Assembly (NCBI GenBank): GCA_045599185.1
Contig: JAZRVO010000015.1
Location: 147,214 to 211,213, forward strand
DNA from: UBA1240 sp045599185
Lineage (GTDB): Bacteria > Spirochaetota > Spirochaetia > Treponematales > Treponemataceae
Length of the DNA: 64,000 nucleotides
Direction of reading: 5' to 3'
Shown: positions 17,157 through 26,900 of the stretch, in pieces
Layout: each line of letters begins with the position of its first letter
Position numbering within the stretch: position 1 is the stretch's first letter
The notes under the pieces: generated by a model
Told to the model about the DNA's origin: nothing
Databases searched by the model: none
Seen by the model: the letters and a program-made list of their open reading frames with translations, nothing else
Made by a program: the position numbers and the translations under genes

Positions 17157-18701
17157 ATGAGAAAACTGATTATAGCACTTTTGCTTTTCTGTTCCGTTGC
17201 AGCCGGGTTTGCGGCAAACACTGCCAGCCTGCTTGACGAATGGAAAAAACTTACGGAAGAAGAACAGTGGTTCTGCCTTTTATCCGAACCGCTTATGGCA
17301 CAGAACGACCTTAGCATTGTAAGCGTAAACCCGGAACCTTACGTGCAGGAAGGCAGAAAAAGCGTTTCGCAGGACATTCTTGAAAAAGAATGGAACCTTT
17401 ATTCGCGTGAAGACATACTCATGCAGGCAGAAGATTTTCTGGAAGGCAAAAGCGGACACAATGTTCTTTACAGTGCCTGCATGGAAAAGTTTAAAGCCAC
17501 GGGGCTAAAAACAACCGCCGCAATTGAACAGTTCGCCATTAAAGAAGGGCTGGACTGCCGCACCATTGCAAGGCATTACTTTGTAGCAGAAACCAGAGAC
17601 GTTTTAGGCGAATACGGTCTGCTTGCGTGGGATTACGGCAGAATGATTTCCGTTTTGCGCTGGGGCATTGGCGCAGGCTGGCTTACAGAAGCCGAAGCAC
17701 TGGAAAAAGCAGCACCGTTCATTGAAAAATTAAAAAATTCCTACGCTTCGTGGGAAGATTATGCTTCGCATTTCGCATTTGGCAGGGCTTATTACGCAAT
17801 TTCAACCGGCAGGGATTATAATTCAATGCTTGACCGCCTGAAGGAATGCGTTAAGCGCTACGATGTTGAAACCCTTCCGGAAGAAGAAAACAGCGTTTTT
17901 ACCTTTCACAACATAGAATTTCCTGCCGTAGGCCGCCGGAAAAGAAACATGATTCTTTCTTACAAGGATATTGCCTACAAACCTTCAAAAGATGCCGCGT
18001 TCTGGATAGAAGCCGTAAAAGTTGAAAATAACCCGGACACAATCAACGACATGAACAATTCGGCAGTGCTTTCATATTTGAAGAAAAAGAAAAACATTCC
18101 GGCGGCGGTTGATTATGCAGCCACCGCCCAGGAAAAAAAAGAATCGGCAATGACATACGGCGTAATAAACTCTTTAAGGCAGCCGCTTTCCGAAGCAGAC
18201 AAAGAAAGATCAAAAAAACTTACCGGCGATTTGATTGAAAGGCAGTTTAGAATTTATGACGATGCAAACAAGGTAATGCAGAACACTGACAGAGCCAGCG
18301 GTCTGTATTTCAGTTTTTCGCTTAAATATGCCCTGTTTGCCTTGCAGACAAATAATTACGAAAGAATAGTAAAGGTTATAGACAGCATTTTTTTGAACCT
18401 GCCGGAAGAAAGATACCAGACAGCCGATTACCAGAACATTGTCTGTGCATATACGTGCATGCTGGCGGAAAGGGCAATGGAAGACCTGAATTTTGAAAAA
18501 GCCCATGAATATTTGGAAATATCTATTTCATGCCTTTCCGCTTCAAAAAACCTGCCTTACTGGGGCTTGCTTAGTTACGAAGAAATGCAGCAAATGCAGA
18601 TAGAAAACCTTTTGTACTATATGCTGGATTATTGCGAAACCTTAATTAAAAGAAAAAACAGACAGGAACGCAGCGAAAAAAACAAACTGAACAATTTTTA
18701 A
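17157..18701 (+). CDS. Secreted DUF1266-type protein, paralogue 3
   Basis: 514 residues with signal peptide MRKLIIALLLFCSVAAGFAA. The DUF1266-like core is the best in the cluster: LEKEWNLYSREDILMQAEDF near 76-95, then LLAWDYGRMISVLRWGIGAG, LTEAEALEKAAPFIEKLKNS and YASWEDYASHFAFGRAYYA. The downstream half has the cluster-specific VFTFHNIEFPA motif followed by a helical domain, and the C-terminus is Lys/Arg rich. It pairs with paralogue 2 (shared EWKKLTEEEQWFCLLSEPL). The start is set by AAGGGGAAAAA. The role is unknown. Confidence 0.78.
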   Translation: MRKLIIALLLFCSVAAGFAANTASLLDEWKKLTEEEQWFCLLSEPLMAQNDLSIVSVNPEPYVQEGRKSVSQDILEKEWNLYSREDILMQAEDFLEGKSGHNVLYSACMEKFKATGLKTTAAIEQFAIKEGLDCRTIARHYFVAETRDVLGEYGLLAWDYGRMISVLRWGIGAGWLTEAEALEKAAPFIEKLKNSYASWEDYASHFAFGRAYYAISTGRDYNSMLDRLKECVKRYDVETLPEEENSVFTFHNIEFPAVGRRKRNMILSYKDIAYKPSKDAAFWIEAVKVENNPDTINDMNNSAVLSYLKKKKNIPAAVDYAATAQEKKESAMTYGVINSLRQPLSEADKERSKKLTGDLIERQFRIYDDANKVMQNTDRASGLYFSFSLKYALFALQTNNYERIVKVIDSIFLNLPEERYQTADYQNIVCAYTCMLAERAMEDLNFEKAHEYLEISISCLSASKNLPYWGLLSYEEMQQMQIENLLYYMLDYCETLIKRKNRQERSEKNKLNNF

Positions 18702-18941
18702 ACAGCACTTGCGGCGCGCCAAAAACTGACAAATTGTAAAAAACCCTGTCATTCCGAACTCGTTTCGGAATCCACGGCAGGTAGAGAAAGCATGATAGAT
18801 GCTGTGCTTTAGCCGCCGAAGGCTAACAAGTTCAGCATGGCTTATGCTATTACTTTTTATAGGCAAAAGCCCATAGTTTTTGCCTTGCAAAAACTACGTC
18901 AATTTTTCTGTAAGTTGGCTAATAAATAAAAGGAAAGTAAA
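18702..18941. repeat. Paralogue 3-4 spacer, repeat cluster
   Basis: A TTCCGAA palindromic element (18748-18840) whose second half is expanded by an inserted AGCCGCCGAAGGCTA hairpin. It is followed by a reverse H1-H2 unit (H2 GGCTTATGC/GCAAAAGCC about 18838-18870; H1 TAGTTTTTGC/GCAAAAACTA 18875-18897) and the ACGTCAATTTTT block. Confidence 0.8.
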
Positions 18942-20609
18942 ATGAAAAAACTGATTTTTACGTTATTGTTCACTTTGGCGTTTGCGGCTATTTTTGCAGC
19001 TGCACCCACCAAAAAGGACTTGGACGAATGGAACAGCCTTACGGAAGATGAAAGAATGCTGTGCCTTTTAACCGAACCGTTTTTGTTCGGACGTTTGGGT
19101 TTGAAAACCTCAAGCTTAAATCCAGAACCCAAAAAAAATATCAGTGTATCGGATCTGGCTCTTTATAATGGCATGAACATCAATTCAAAAAGAAAACTGT
19201 ATGATTATATTGATAAATACATGAATGGACAGACAGGCAATATTGCAGATTATGAAAAGGCAAAAGCTTTATACAATAAATATCCGGCTTATTCCGTAGA
19301 AGAAATTTCAAAAATGGAATGCCTTGATTTGCAAGAAACCTGTTTTTTGTTTATTTATGCAGAAAACAAAAATAAAATTGGAGACCACGGCTTTTTGGTT
19401 TTTGACGCAGTAAGAGCATTGAGCGCAATACGATTCAGTATTGCATTAAACATTTGTTCAGAAGATGAAGCAATAAACCTTGCAAAACCAGTTATGGAAC
19501 AGCTGTTAAACGCTTACGATTCTTATGAAGATTTTGCCAGTCATTATTTGCTGGAACAAAGTTTTTTTTCTTTATTATGCAAATATGACACAGAAGATTC
19601 TCATCGTTATTACAAAGATTTAATAGATATATTTTATAAAAAGCATTCTAATTCTGAAAATTCTTCAAATTCAAAATATGCCATTAACTACGATATAAAG
19701 TTTCCTGCGCAAAACCAGAACGGCAACCCTGTTTTGACATACGGCGATGCATTTTATGAACCAAGTAAAGAAGCCATGAAATGGTATAACGTTAAGCGCC
19801 TTGAACATAGAGGTAAAGATTTAGTTATGAATTCTGCTGCCTCTAAGGCCAAAAAAAATATAGCCGAAATGCTGGATTTTCCGGCAATAGCTTTAAGTGA
19901 AATGTTTTACTGCGTAATTGACAATGATTTTGATAAAGTGCCGGAATATATGAAAGCTTTTGAAAACATAGAAAATAAAAATGATACATACCAAAGGGCG
20001 TACATTCTTTGCGGCTTGGCTTATTATAATTCTGGTAAAAATGAAGAACTGATGGACTTGATTGAAAAAAACGAAGATGAAAAATTCTGTTCCTATTTGC
20101 GTACATATTATTACAGAAATAAAATGAAAGACGTTATTTTTGAAAAATTAGATAAAGATGAGTCGTTTTATGAAGATATGGAAAACTTTGTTCCCCAATG
20201 TGAACAACTTGCAGATGAAATATTGAAAAATTATTCTGCGGCACAAAACGATTTGATTTTAGGAAACAGCCCATATGCAGGAAAAATACAAGCCTTTTTT
20301 TGGGAACGTGACATACCGAATAAAGCCGTATTGGAATGCGACGATAAAATAATGCGTTTTACACGAGGATGCGAAGCCTATGCTTATGGATATTTATTTT
20401 GGGTTTATACAATGTGTTCTTACGATGCCCTTGAAGCAAGAGACTTTGAAAATGGATTTATTTATTTTCAAAAATCAAAGGAAATCCTGAACAAATACAA
20501 CAAAGAACAAAATTTACGGGTTGTTTTGGGTTCTAGATATGATGACCTGAAAGATAATTTAGATTATCTGGAAAAATATTACAGTAACCGGTACAACCAG
20601 GATCTTTAA
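18942..20609 (+). CDS. Secreted DUF1266-type protein, paralogue 4
   Basis: 555 residues with signal peptide MKKLIFTLLFTLAFAAIFAAA. The first 50 codons and 23 bp of leader are almost identical to paralogue 1, after which identity falls sharply. The DUF1266-like core is weaker: GFLVFDAVRALSAIRFSIAL, a CSEDEAINLAKPVMEQLLNA segment and YDSYEDFASHYLLEQSF. The cluster-specific SKYAINYDIKFPAQ motif follows, and the C-terminal half is rich in Tyr, Lys and Glu. It is the last of the array, with a repeat-filled spacer before uvrA. The function is unknown. Confidence 0.72.
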   Translation: MKKLIFTLLFTLAFAAIFAAAPTKKDLDEWNSLTEDERMLCLLTEPFLFGRLGLKTSSLNPEPKKNISVSDLALYNGMNINSKRKLYDYIDKYMNGQTGNIADYEKAKALYNKYPAYSVEEISKMECLDLQETCFLFIYAENKNKIGDHGFLVFDAVRALSAIRFSIALNICSEDEAINLAKPVMEQLLNAYDSYEDFASHYLLEQSFFSLLCKYDTEDSHRYYKDLIDIFYKKHSNSENSSNSKYAINYDIKFPAQNQNGNPVLTYGDAFYEPSKEAMKWYNVKRLEHRGKDLVMNSAASKAKKNIAEMLDFPAIALSEMFYCVIDNDFDKVPEYMKAFENIENKNDTYQRAYILCGLAYYNSGKNEELMDLIEKNEDEKFCSYLRTYYYRNKMKDVIFEKLDKDESFYEDMENFVPQCEQLADEILKNYSAAQNDLILGNSPYAGKIQAFFWERDIPNKAVLECDDKIMRFTRGCEAYAYGYLFWVYTMCSYDALEARDFENGFIYFQKSKEILNKYNKEQNLRVVLGSRYDDLKDNLDYLEKYYSNRYNQDL

Positions 20610-20836
20610 TCACCGCCACCCCCGGCATTCGGAATTTGATTCGGAATCTACGATAGGTACAGACCAAGCCAACTTCTTTTAAGAGGGACGAGTTTTGCAT
20701 TGCGAAACTCGTCCGTGTGCATGCATCAATGGTAGTAGCAGATAAAGCAAATAGCACACGCTTTTGCTTTGCAAAAACTGTGTCTTGTGCATAGGCCAAA
20801 CAATGGTAAGAGACAAAGCACTTGGCACAAGACAGC
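20610..20836 (+). repeat. Two tandem H1-H2 hairpin units upstream of uvrA
   Basis: A partial TTCCGAA-type repeat at 20625-20665 is followed by two units. Unit c has H1 GACGAGTTTTGC/GCGAAACTCGTC (20687-20713) and H2 CGTGTGC/GCACACG (20714-20760). Unit d has an imperfect H1 (about 20758-20783) and H2 TGTCTTGTGC/GCACAAGACA (20781-20834, 10 bp perfect). The H2 loops share CAATGGTA and a downstream AAAGCA. H2 of unit d ends 2 bp before the uvrA -35 box. Confidence 0.8.
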
Positions 20837-20865
20837 TTGAGGAAAACGATTTTTCTCAATATACT
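20837..20865 (+). promoter_or_regulatory. uvrA promoter (leaderless geometry)
   Basis: TTGAGG (20837-20842), a 17-bp spacer and TATACT (20860-20865). Only 7 nt separate the -10 box from the ATG at 20873, and there is no Shine-Dalgarno sequence, so the mRNA should begin at or next to the start codon. No LexA-like box was recognised. Confidence 0.72.
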
Positions 20866-20872
20866 TGTGCCC

Positions 20873-23755
20873 ATGGAAAAACTTGTGGTACGTGGTGCAA
20901 GAGAGCACAACCTGAAAAATATCGATGTTGAAATTCCCAGAAACAAGCTTGTCGTAATTTCCGGCTTGTCAGGTTCGGGCAAAAGTTCGCTGGCATTTGA
21001 TACAATTTTTGCCGAAGGCCAGCGCCGCTATATGGAAAGCCTTTCTTCTTACGCGCGGCAGTTTTTGGGCAGAATGGACAAACCCGACGTTGATATGATA
21101 GAAGGACTTTCGCCTGCAATTTCAATTGAACAGAAAACCACGCACCGCAACCCGCGTTCTACCGTGGGAACGGTAACAGAAATTTATGACCATTACCGCC
21201 TTTTGTACGCCCGCATCGGCAAGCCACATTGCCCGGTTTGCGGCAAGGAAATAAACGAACAGACCACAGACCAGATAATAGAAAGCATAATGGCACTCGG
21301 CGACGGTGCACGCGTTCAGCTTCTGGCTCCGGTTATACGCGGCAAAAAAGGCGAACACGTAAAGATTCTTGACGACGCCCGTAAAGAAGGTTTCGTCCGT
21401 GCCCGCATCGACGGCCTTTCCGTAGAACTTGAAGATTCAATAAAACTAGACAAGCAGAAAAAGCACACAATTGAACTGATTGTAGACCGCATCATCGTAA
21501 AGGCAGAATCGCGCAAGCGCATTGCAGAATCCGTAGAAACCGCGCTGAACACCGCCAACGGCATAATGATTGCCCTTCAGCAGATACCATTGGAAAAAGA
21601 AGAGGGCGGCAAAAAATACAGCGAAGTTGAACATTTCTTTTCGCAGAAAAACAGCTGCCCGGATTGCGGCGTTTCTTTACCGGAACTTCAGCCACGGCTT
21701 TTTTCATTCAACAACCCTTTTGGTGCCTGCCCCGAATGTACAGGTCTTGGCGAAAAAATGGAATTTGACGAAGACCTGATAATTCCGGACAAAAGCCTTA
21801 CTTTTGCCGAAGGCGCAATTCAGGGCTTTAATATAGAAAGCAACTGGAACAACTGCCGCTTTACAGCCCTTGCCGAACGCCACGGCTTTGACGCAAATAC
21901 AAAAATTGAAGATTTAACCCCTGACCAGTATAAGGTTTTAATGTACGGCGACAGTGAACCGCTTAAATTCCGCTACAAGCGCGTAGACGGTTCTGGTACT
22001 TCGGACTATACCCAGGCATGGCCGGGCATAATGGGCGAAATTAAGCGCCGCTATGCCGAAAGTTTTTCCGACAGCCAGCGCGAAAACCTTGAAAAACTGA
22101 TGGCGCACCGGGTTTGTACGGCCTGCGGCGGAAAAAGGCTTCGCAAGGAAGCTTTGGCCGTTACCGTTGGCGAAAAAAACATTCACGAAATTTCAAAAAT
22201 GTCGGTGGCCGAATCCGTAAAATTTTTTAACGATTTGCAGCTTACCCCAAGCCAAACCCAGATTGCCGCCCAGATTTTTAAGGAAATTAAAAGCCGCTTA
22301 AGCTTTTTGCAGAACGTTGGTCTTGAATATTTAACCCTTGAACGTCAGGCGGCAACCCTTAGCGGCGGCGAAGCCCAGCGCATCCGCCTTGCAACCCAAA
22401 TTGGTACAAGCTTAATGGGCGTTTTATACATTCTTGACGAACCTTCAATTGGCCTGCACCAGCGCGACAACGAACGCCTTATAAACACCCTTACTTATCT
22501 GCGCGATTTGGGCAATACCCTTATTGTTGTTGAACACGATGAACAGACCCTGCGCACTGCCGACTGGATTGTAGACATGGGGCCGGGTGCAGGCGTGCAC
22601 GGCGGAAAAGTTATTGCAAGCGGTACGCCCGAACAGGTTATGCAGGTTAAAGACAGCATCACCGGCCAGTATCTTGCCGGCACTTTGCGCATGGAAATTC
22701 CTGCACAAAGGCGGAAAGGCAACGGGCAGAGCATCTGCATAAACGGCGTTACTGAACACAACCTTAAAAATGTTTCGGTGGAAGTGCCGCTGGGCGCGTT
22801 TACCTGCATTACCGGCGTTTCCGGTTCTGGCAAGTCTACGCTTTTAAGCGATGTAATTTATCCGGCATTTTCAAACAAGGTAATGCATTCAAACCTGCCG
22901 GTGGGCAAGTACGAAAGCATAAGCGGTTTTGAAAATATCGATAAAATCATCAACATTGACCAAAGCCCAATCGGGCGCACGCCGCGTTCAAACCCGGCAA
23001 CTTACGTGGGCGTTTTCAATGCAATCCGCGATTTGTATGCTTCATTGCCGGACGCAAAAGCCCGCGGCTATCAGGCCGGGCGTTTCAGCTTTAACGTAAA
23101 AGGCGGCCGGTGCGAAAACTGTCTGGGCGCAGGTACAATTACAATTGAAATGAACTTTCTGCCCGACGTTTACATTGTCTGTGATGTTTGCGGCGGCAAG
23201 CGTTTTAATCAGGAAACGCTGGACGTGCGCTACAAGGGAAAAAGCATTGATGACGTACTGAACATGTCAATTGAAGAAGCCGCAGAATTTTTCTCTTCAA
23301 TTCCGCACATAGCACGCAAGCTTGAGACCCTGTGTTCCATTGGGCTTGGCTACATTCAGCTAGGCCAGAATGCCCTTACTTTAAGCGGCGGCGAAGCCCA
23401 GCGCGTAAAGCTTGCCAACGAACTGGCGCGCAAGTCTACGGGTAAAACCCTTTACATTCTTGACGAACCTACAACCGGCCTGCATTTTGCCGACGTTAAG
23501 CAGCTTATGGAAGTTATTCAGCGGCTGGTTGATAAAGGCAACACGGTGCTGATGATTGAACACAATCTGGACGTAATATGTCAGGCTGACAAAATTATTG
23601 ACCTTGGTCCGGAAGGCGGCAGCGGCGGCGGACAGATTATTGCCTGCGGTACGCCGGAAGAGGTTGCACAGGTGGCCGGTTCGCACACAGGCCGGTTTGT
23701 AAAGGAGATGCTTGAACGCGAAGCCCGGCGCAACGCTGAAGAAAAAGCGGAATAA
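20873..23755 (+). CDS. uvrA: Excinuclease ABC subunit UvrA
   Basis: 960 residues. The start MEKLVVRGAREHNLKNIDVEIPR matches the family start exactly, so an in-frame ATG at 20822 is rejected. The first ABC ATPase has Walker A GLSGSGKSS (31-39), and the first zinc module is CPVCG near 120. The signature LSGGEAQRIRLATQIG and Walker B LYILDEPSIGL follow. The second ATPase has GVSGSGKST near 650, a zinc finger with CENCLGAG and CDVCGGKRF, signature LSGGEAQRVKLANEL and Walker B LYILDEPTTGL. UvrA recognises bulky DNA lesions and loads UvrB. It appears monocistronic, with its own leaderless-type promoter behind two hairpin repeats. Confidence 0.98.
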   Translation: MEKLVVRGAREHNLKNIDVEIPRNKLVVISGLSGSGKSSLAFDTIFAEGQRRYMESLSSYARQFLGRMDKPDVDMIEGLSPAISIEQKTTHRNPRSTVGTVTEIYDHYRLLYARIGKPHCPVCGKEINEQTTDQIIESIMALGDGARVQLLAPVIRGKKGEHVKILDDARKEGFVRARIDGLSVELEDSIKLDKQKKHTIELIVDRIIVKAESRKRIAESVETALNTANGIMIALQQIPLEKEEGGKKYSEVEHFFSQKNSCPDCGVSLPELQPRLFSFNNPFGACPECTGLGEKMEFDEDLIIPDKSLTFAEGAIQGFNIESNWNNCRFTALAERHGFDANTKIEDLTPDQYKVLMYGDSEPLKFRYKRVDGSGTSDYTQAWPGIMGEIKRRYAESFSDSQRENLEKLMAHRVCTACGGKRLRKEALAVTVGEKNIHEISKMSVAESVKFFNDLQLTPSQTQIAAQIFKEIKSRLSFLQNVGLEYLTLERQAATLSGGEAQRIRLATQIGTSLMGVLYILDEPSIGLHQRDNERLINTLTYLRDLGNTLIVVEHDEQTLRTADWIVDMGPGAGVHGGKVIASGTPEQVMQVKDSITGQYLAGTLRMEIPAQRRKGNGQSICINGVTEHNLKNVSVEVPLGAFTCITGVSGSGKSTLLSDVIYPAFSNKVMHSNLPVGKYESISGFENIDKIINIDQSPIGRTPRSNPATYVGVFNAIRDLYASLPDAKARGYQAGRFSFNVKGGRCENCLGAGTITIEMNFLPDVYIVCDVCGGKRFNQETLDVRYKGKSIDDVLNMSIEEAAEFFSSIPHIARKLETLCSIGLGYIQLGQNALTLSGGEAQRVKLANELARKSTGKTLYILDEPTTGLHFADVKQLMEVIQRLVDKGNTVLMIEHNLDVICQADKIIDLGPEGGSGGGQIIACGTPEEVAQVAGSHTGRFVKEMLEREARRNAEEKAE

Positions 23756-23774
23756 TTTTTAGTAAATAAGAGGT

Positions 23775-23953
23775 CAAATGTCGAGTTTATGTAAAATGGT
23801 TCAAAAACAGCCTTTCGGCAGTCCCTGCCCCGAAAAAGGGACTTGTGCATACGCACGGCGTATTTTTTTTTCGTGGCCGTGTCTGTCTGCGGCTGTTTCT
23901 AGCACAATCAATAAATTCCTTTTGGCATTTTATAGAAAACTCGAAATTGAACC
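23775..23953 (+). mobile_element. MITE-like repeat element A
   Basis: About 180 bp. The left end CAAATGTCGAGTTTATGTAAA and the right end, read on the minus strand (AATTTCGAGTTTTCTATAAAA), form imperfect terminal inverted repeats. Internal blocks are AAAACAGCCTTTCGGCAGTCCC, GACTTGTGCATACGCACGGCG with a T tract, and an AACAGCCGC block. A longer copy in opposite orientation is at 33662-34026. There is no coding capacity. It lies directly upstream of the lptD-like gene. Confidence 0.72.
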
Positions 23954-23973
23954 TAAGAATATTTAAAGTAAAA

Positions 23974-26900
23974 ATGGCAGAATTCTGTAAAAAACATAAA
24001 AACAAACTTATTTTTCTCCTTGCGGCTTTTGCATTTATGTGCCTTACGGCTCATTCTGCTTTTGCCGAAACCATTAAAAGCAAGGTTACCATTGTACGTG
24101 CCATACGCACCCAGAATTTTAAAGACCGCAAAACCGGGCGCGACATTGTTCAGTTTAGCGGCGACGTGCTTTTAACGGTAGAAAAGGGCAGCACCAGCAT
24201 TGAAGTTTATGCCGACACCGTTAACTATGACCGGGAACGCAGCATGATTTATGCTTCCGGCAGCGTAATAATGGACGAAAGCATAAGCGACACAACTTCC
24301 AGAAGACTGGAAGGTGATTCGCTTTTGCTGAATGCTTCTACCCTGGAAGGCATTTTTGACGATTTTAAGTTTAACCAGAAGCAGAAAGCCCAGATTAATT
24401 CCAACAGCGGAACGGAACTGGTAATTTCTGCCGAGCTTTTTGCAAGGGATGATTCGGGAACGGCGGTTTTTAAGAATGGTACAATCACTTTTTGCGACGA
24501 ACCAGACCCGCACTGGCAGATAAAGGCCAGCCGTCTGTGGCTGCTGCCCGGCAACGAGTTTGCATTTTTGAACGGTCTTCTGTATGTTGGCCGCATTCCG
24601 GTTCTGTACCTGCCGTTTTTTTACTACCCCAAAGACGAAATGATTTTTAATCCAAGTTTTGGTTATCGGCCAAGGGTGGGTTATTATACACAGACAACAA
24701 CTTACATCATCGGGCGCAAACCGCTGCCAAAACCCGGTGACAGCAACGATGCCGGATATTCGTTTACGCAGGTGAACCAGCTTTACGAACAGACCCGTGA
24801 AGGACTGTTTTTGCGCAATCTTGATACGCCGGTTGAAGACAACGAAAGCCGGGATTTTGTAAAGATTCTTGCAGACCTTTATTCCAACTTGGGCGGCATG
24901 GCCGGCGTACAGGGTGAATTTCACCCTAAAGACACTTTTATACAGACCATTGATTTTGCAGCCCTTGGTGCTAAAACACGCAATTTGTACTATTTGCAGG
25001 ACGACGCACTTTACAGCCCAAAAAACGAAAAAGGCAAATCGGAATGGAATTCCAGTTCGCTTTTTGGCAAGAAGGTGCCCCTAAGATATTTTACCGATTT
25101 AGGCATCAGCGGAAAAAACGAAAGCCTTTCCATTGCCCTGCGCCTGCCTCTTTATTCCGATCCTTTTTTTAAGGCAGACTTTTTAAACCGTAGCGAAAAC
25201 ATGGACTGGGTTGGCTTTTTTACCCAGCAGGGCATTTCTACCGAGCGTGAAAACGACCTTTATCAGGACGCGGTTCTTGATTCTTATAAATGGCGCTTAA
25301 ACGGAAGTTTTTCGCCGGAAATGAAAAATGTTTCGCCTTTTTTCAGGTTTTCTGTTAGCAATTTTGAATCTTACGTTGACTGGCAGGCCAAAAACAACGA
25401 GGCGGTTAAAAACAGCGTTGCACCAGACCGGCAGTTTTATTACCCGGATGAAATTGTGCCGCTTAATGCCGACGTTGCGATAACCGGCACGATTGTAGAT
25501 TATATAGAAGAAAACTACGCGCAAAAGCAAATTGAAAGGCGTTTCGTTGAAGAATATTTTAAGCGGCAGGACGAAATTGCAGGAAAAGGCGAAAACTACG
25601 CAGAAAGCCTTAAACTGGAAAAACCTTCTGATTTTGTTCTTTCCGGCGATTACGAAAGTTTCTTGAACGCCGGTACGGACGAAGATTTTCCTTTTCCTGT
25701 TCTTGGTACGCCAAGGCTGCCGGTTAAGGAAATTGGCGGCTTTACCTATTCGCTGAAATATTCGCTTAATCCACAGCTGCGTTCCCTTTACAAATATTCG
25801 CCTCAGGCATGGCCAACTCCGGCGTCTTCTGCCTGGAACGATTTCATGAACAATTTCTTTTCCGTTTCGGGTACCAGTTCAATTGACAGCGTGGTAAAAT
25901 GGCGCAACGGCTTTTTTGAACTTGACAATTCAATTGTTTTTGACGGCGTATACCAGAGGCACCCTTCGGTAAACGGCAAATATTACGGCAACGGCGAAAC
26001 CGCAAGCCAGGTTGCATTAAGCGATATTTTGGCACGCAAGGCAGAAATTAAAAGCGTTAACAGCCTTATTCTGCGCCCGCTTGCGCTAACAGACAGTTTT
26101 GCAGAAACTTCAATTTCCTATAATTCTACAATAAGGCTTTTGCGCCGGCAAACTGACGAAAACGGTGCGAATACTGCATCTTTCAGCCTGCTTGGACCTA
26201 AATGGGATGACAAGACTTTTGAAGAGCATAACGTAACCGTTGATTTTGTGGCAAGCACTGAAGACGTAAAGGAAGAAATAAAGGTTAAATCGGCACTGCC
26301 GCCGCTTCTGCCCAAGCACGAAGTTGAAGTTGTTTTTAAAATTCCTCATTTTGAAACAAAAACCGAAACCGGCGTTGCCGTTCATTCAAAAACGGACAAC
26401 AGCTGGTATGTGCTGCCCGTAATCAATCAGGTTTCGGTTGCCGGGTTTGAAGACCAGCTGCACTTAACCCAAACGGTAAAGTACATGCCTAATGGTCAGT
26501 ATTATGACTATTTCAATACGGGCTTAACTTTTGGCGGGCTTTCTTTGGAATTCAGTGAAATTTATACTTCCGGTTATACTTACAACCCTGTTACCGGCTG
26601 GAAAAGTAACGGCGAAATGAAATTCAGGCCGTACCACGGCGTTATTCGCTACGACATGCCACGAAAAACCTACTATTTCTGGAAAGACAGGATTGTGGTT
26701 ACGCCAACTTTGAATACTTCCGTTGTCTTTGACTTCTTGAAGCCGACTGCAAGCTATTTTACTTTTTCTCCGGGGCTTGATTTTTCAATTAACGAATTTC
26801 TGCATGTTGAATTTTCTTCTGACCACCGCAACGACGTAATTTTCAGGTACGTGCAGGATGGTTTGGGTAAATCGGACTGGCTGCCCGGCGAAACGAACTG

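Noticed and set aside
16720..17160. ORFs on both strands giving LNLVQH and LNQVQHD peptides
   Set aside because: They are translations of the palindromic repeat in the paralogue 2-3 spacer.
12697..20872. CRISPR array
   Set aside because: The recurring units are palindromic, of unequal length and orientation, and lack regular unique spacers.
23845..23973. Upstream extension of the lptD-like ORF
   Set aside because: It lies in MITE-like element A and gives an Arg/Phe-rich stretch; the signal peptide begins at 23974.
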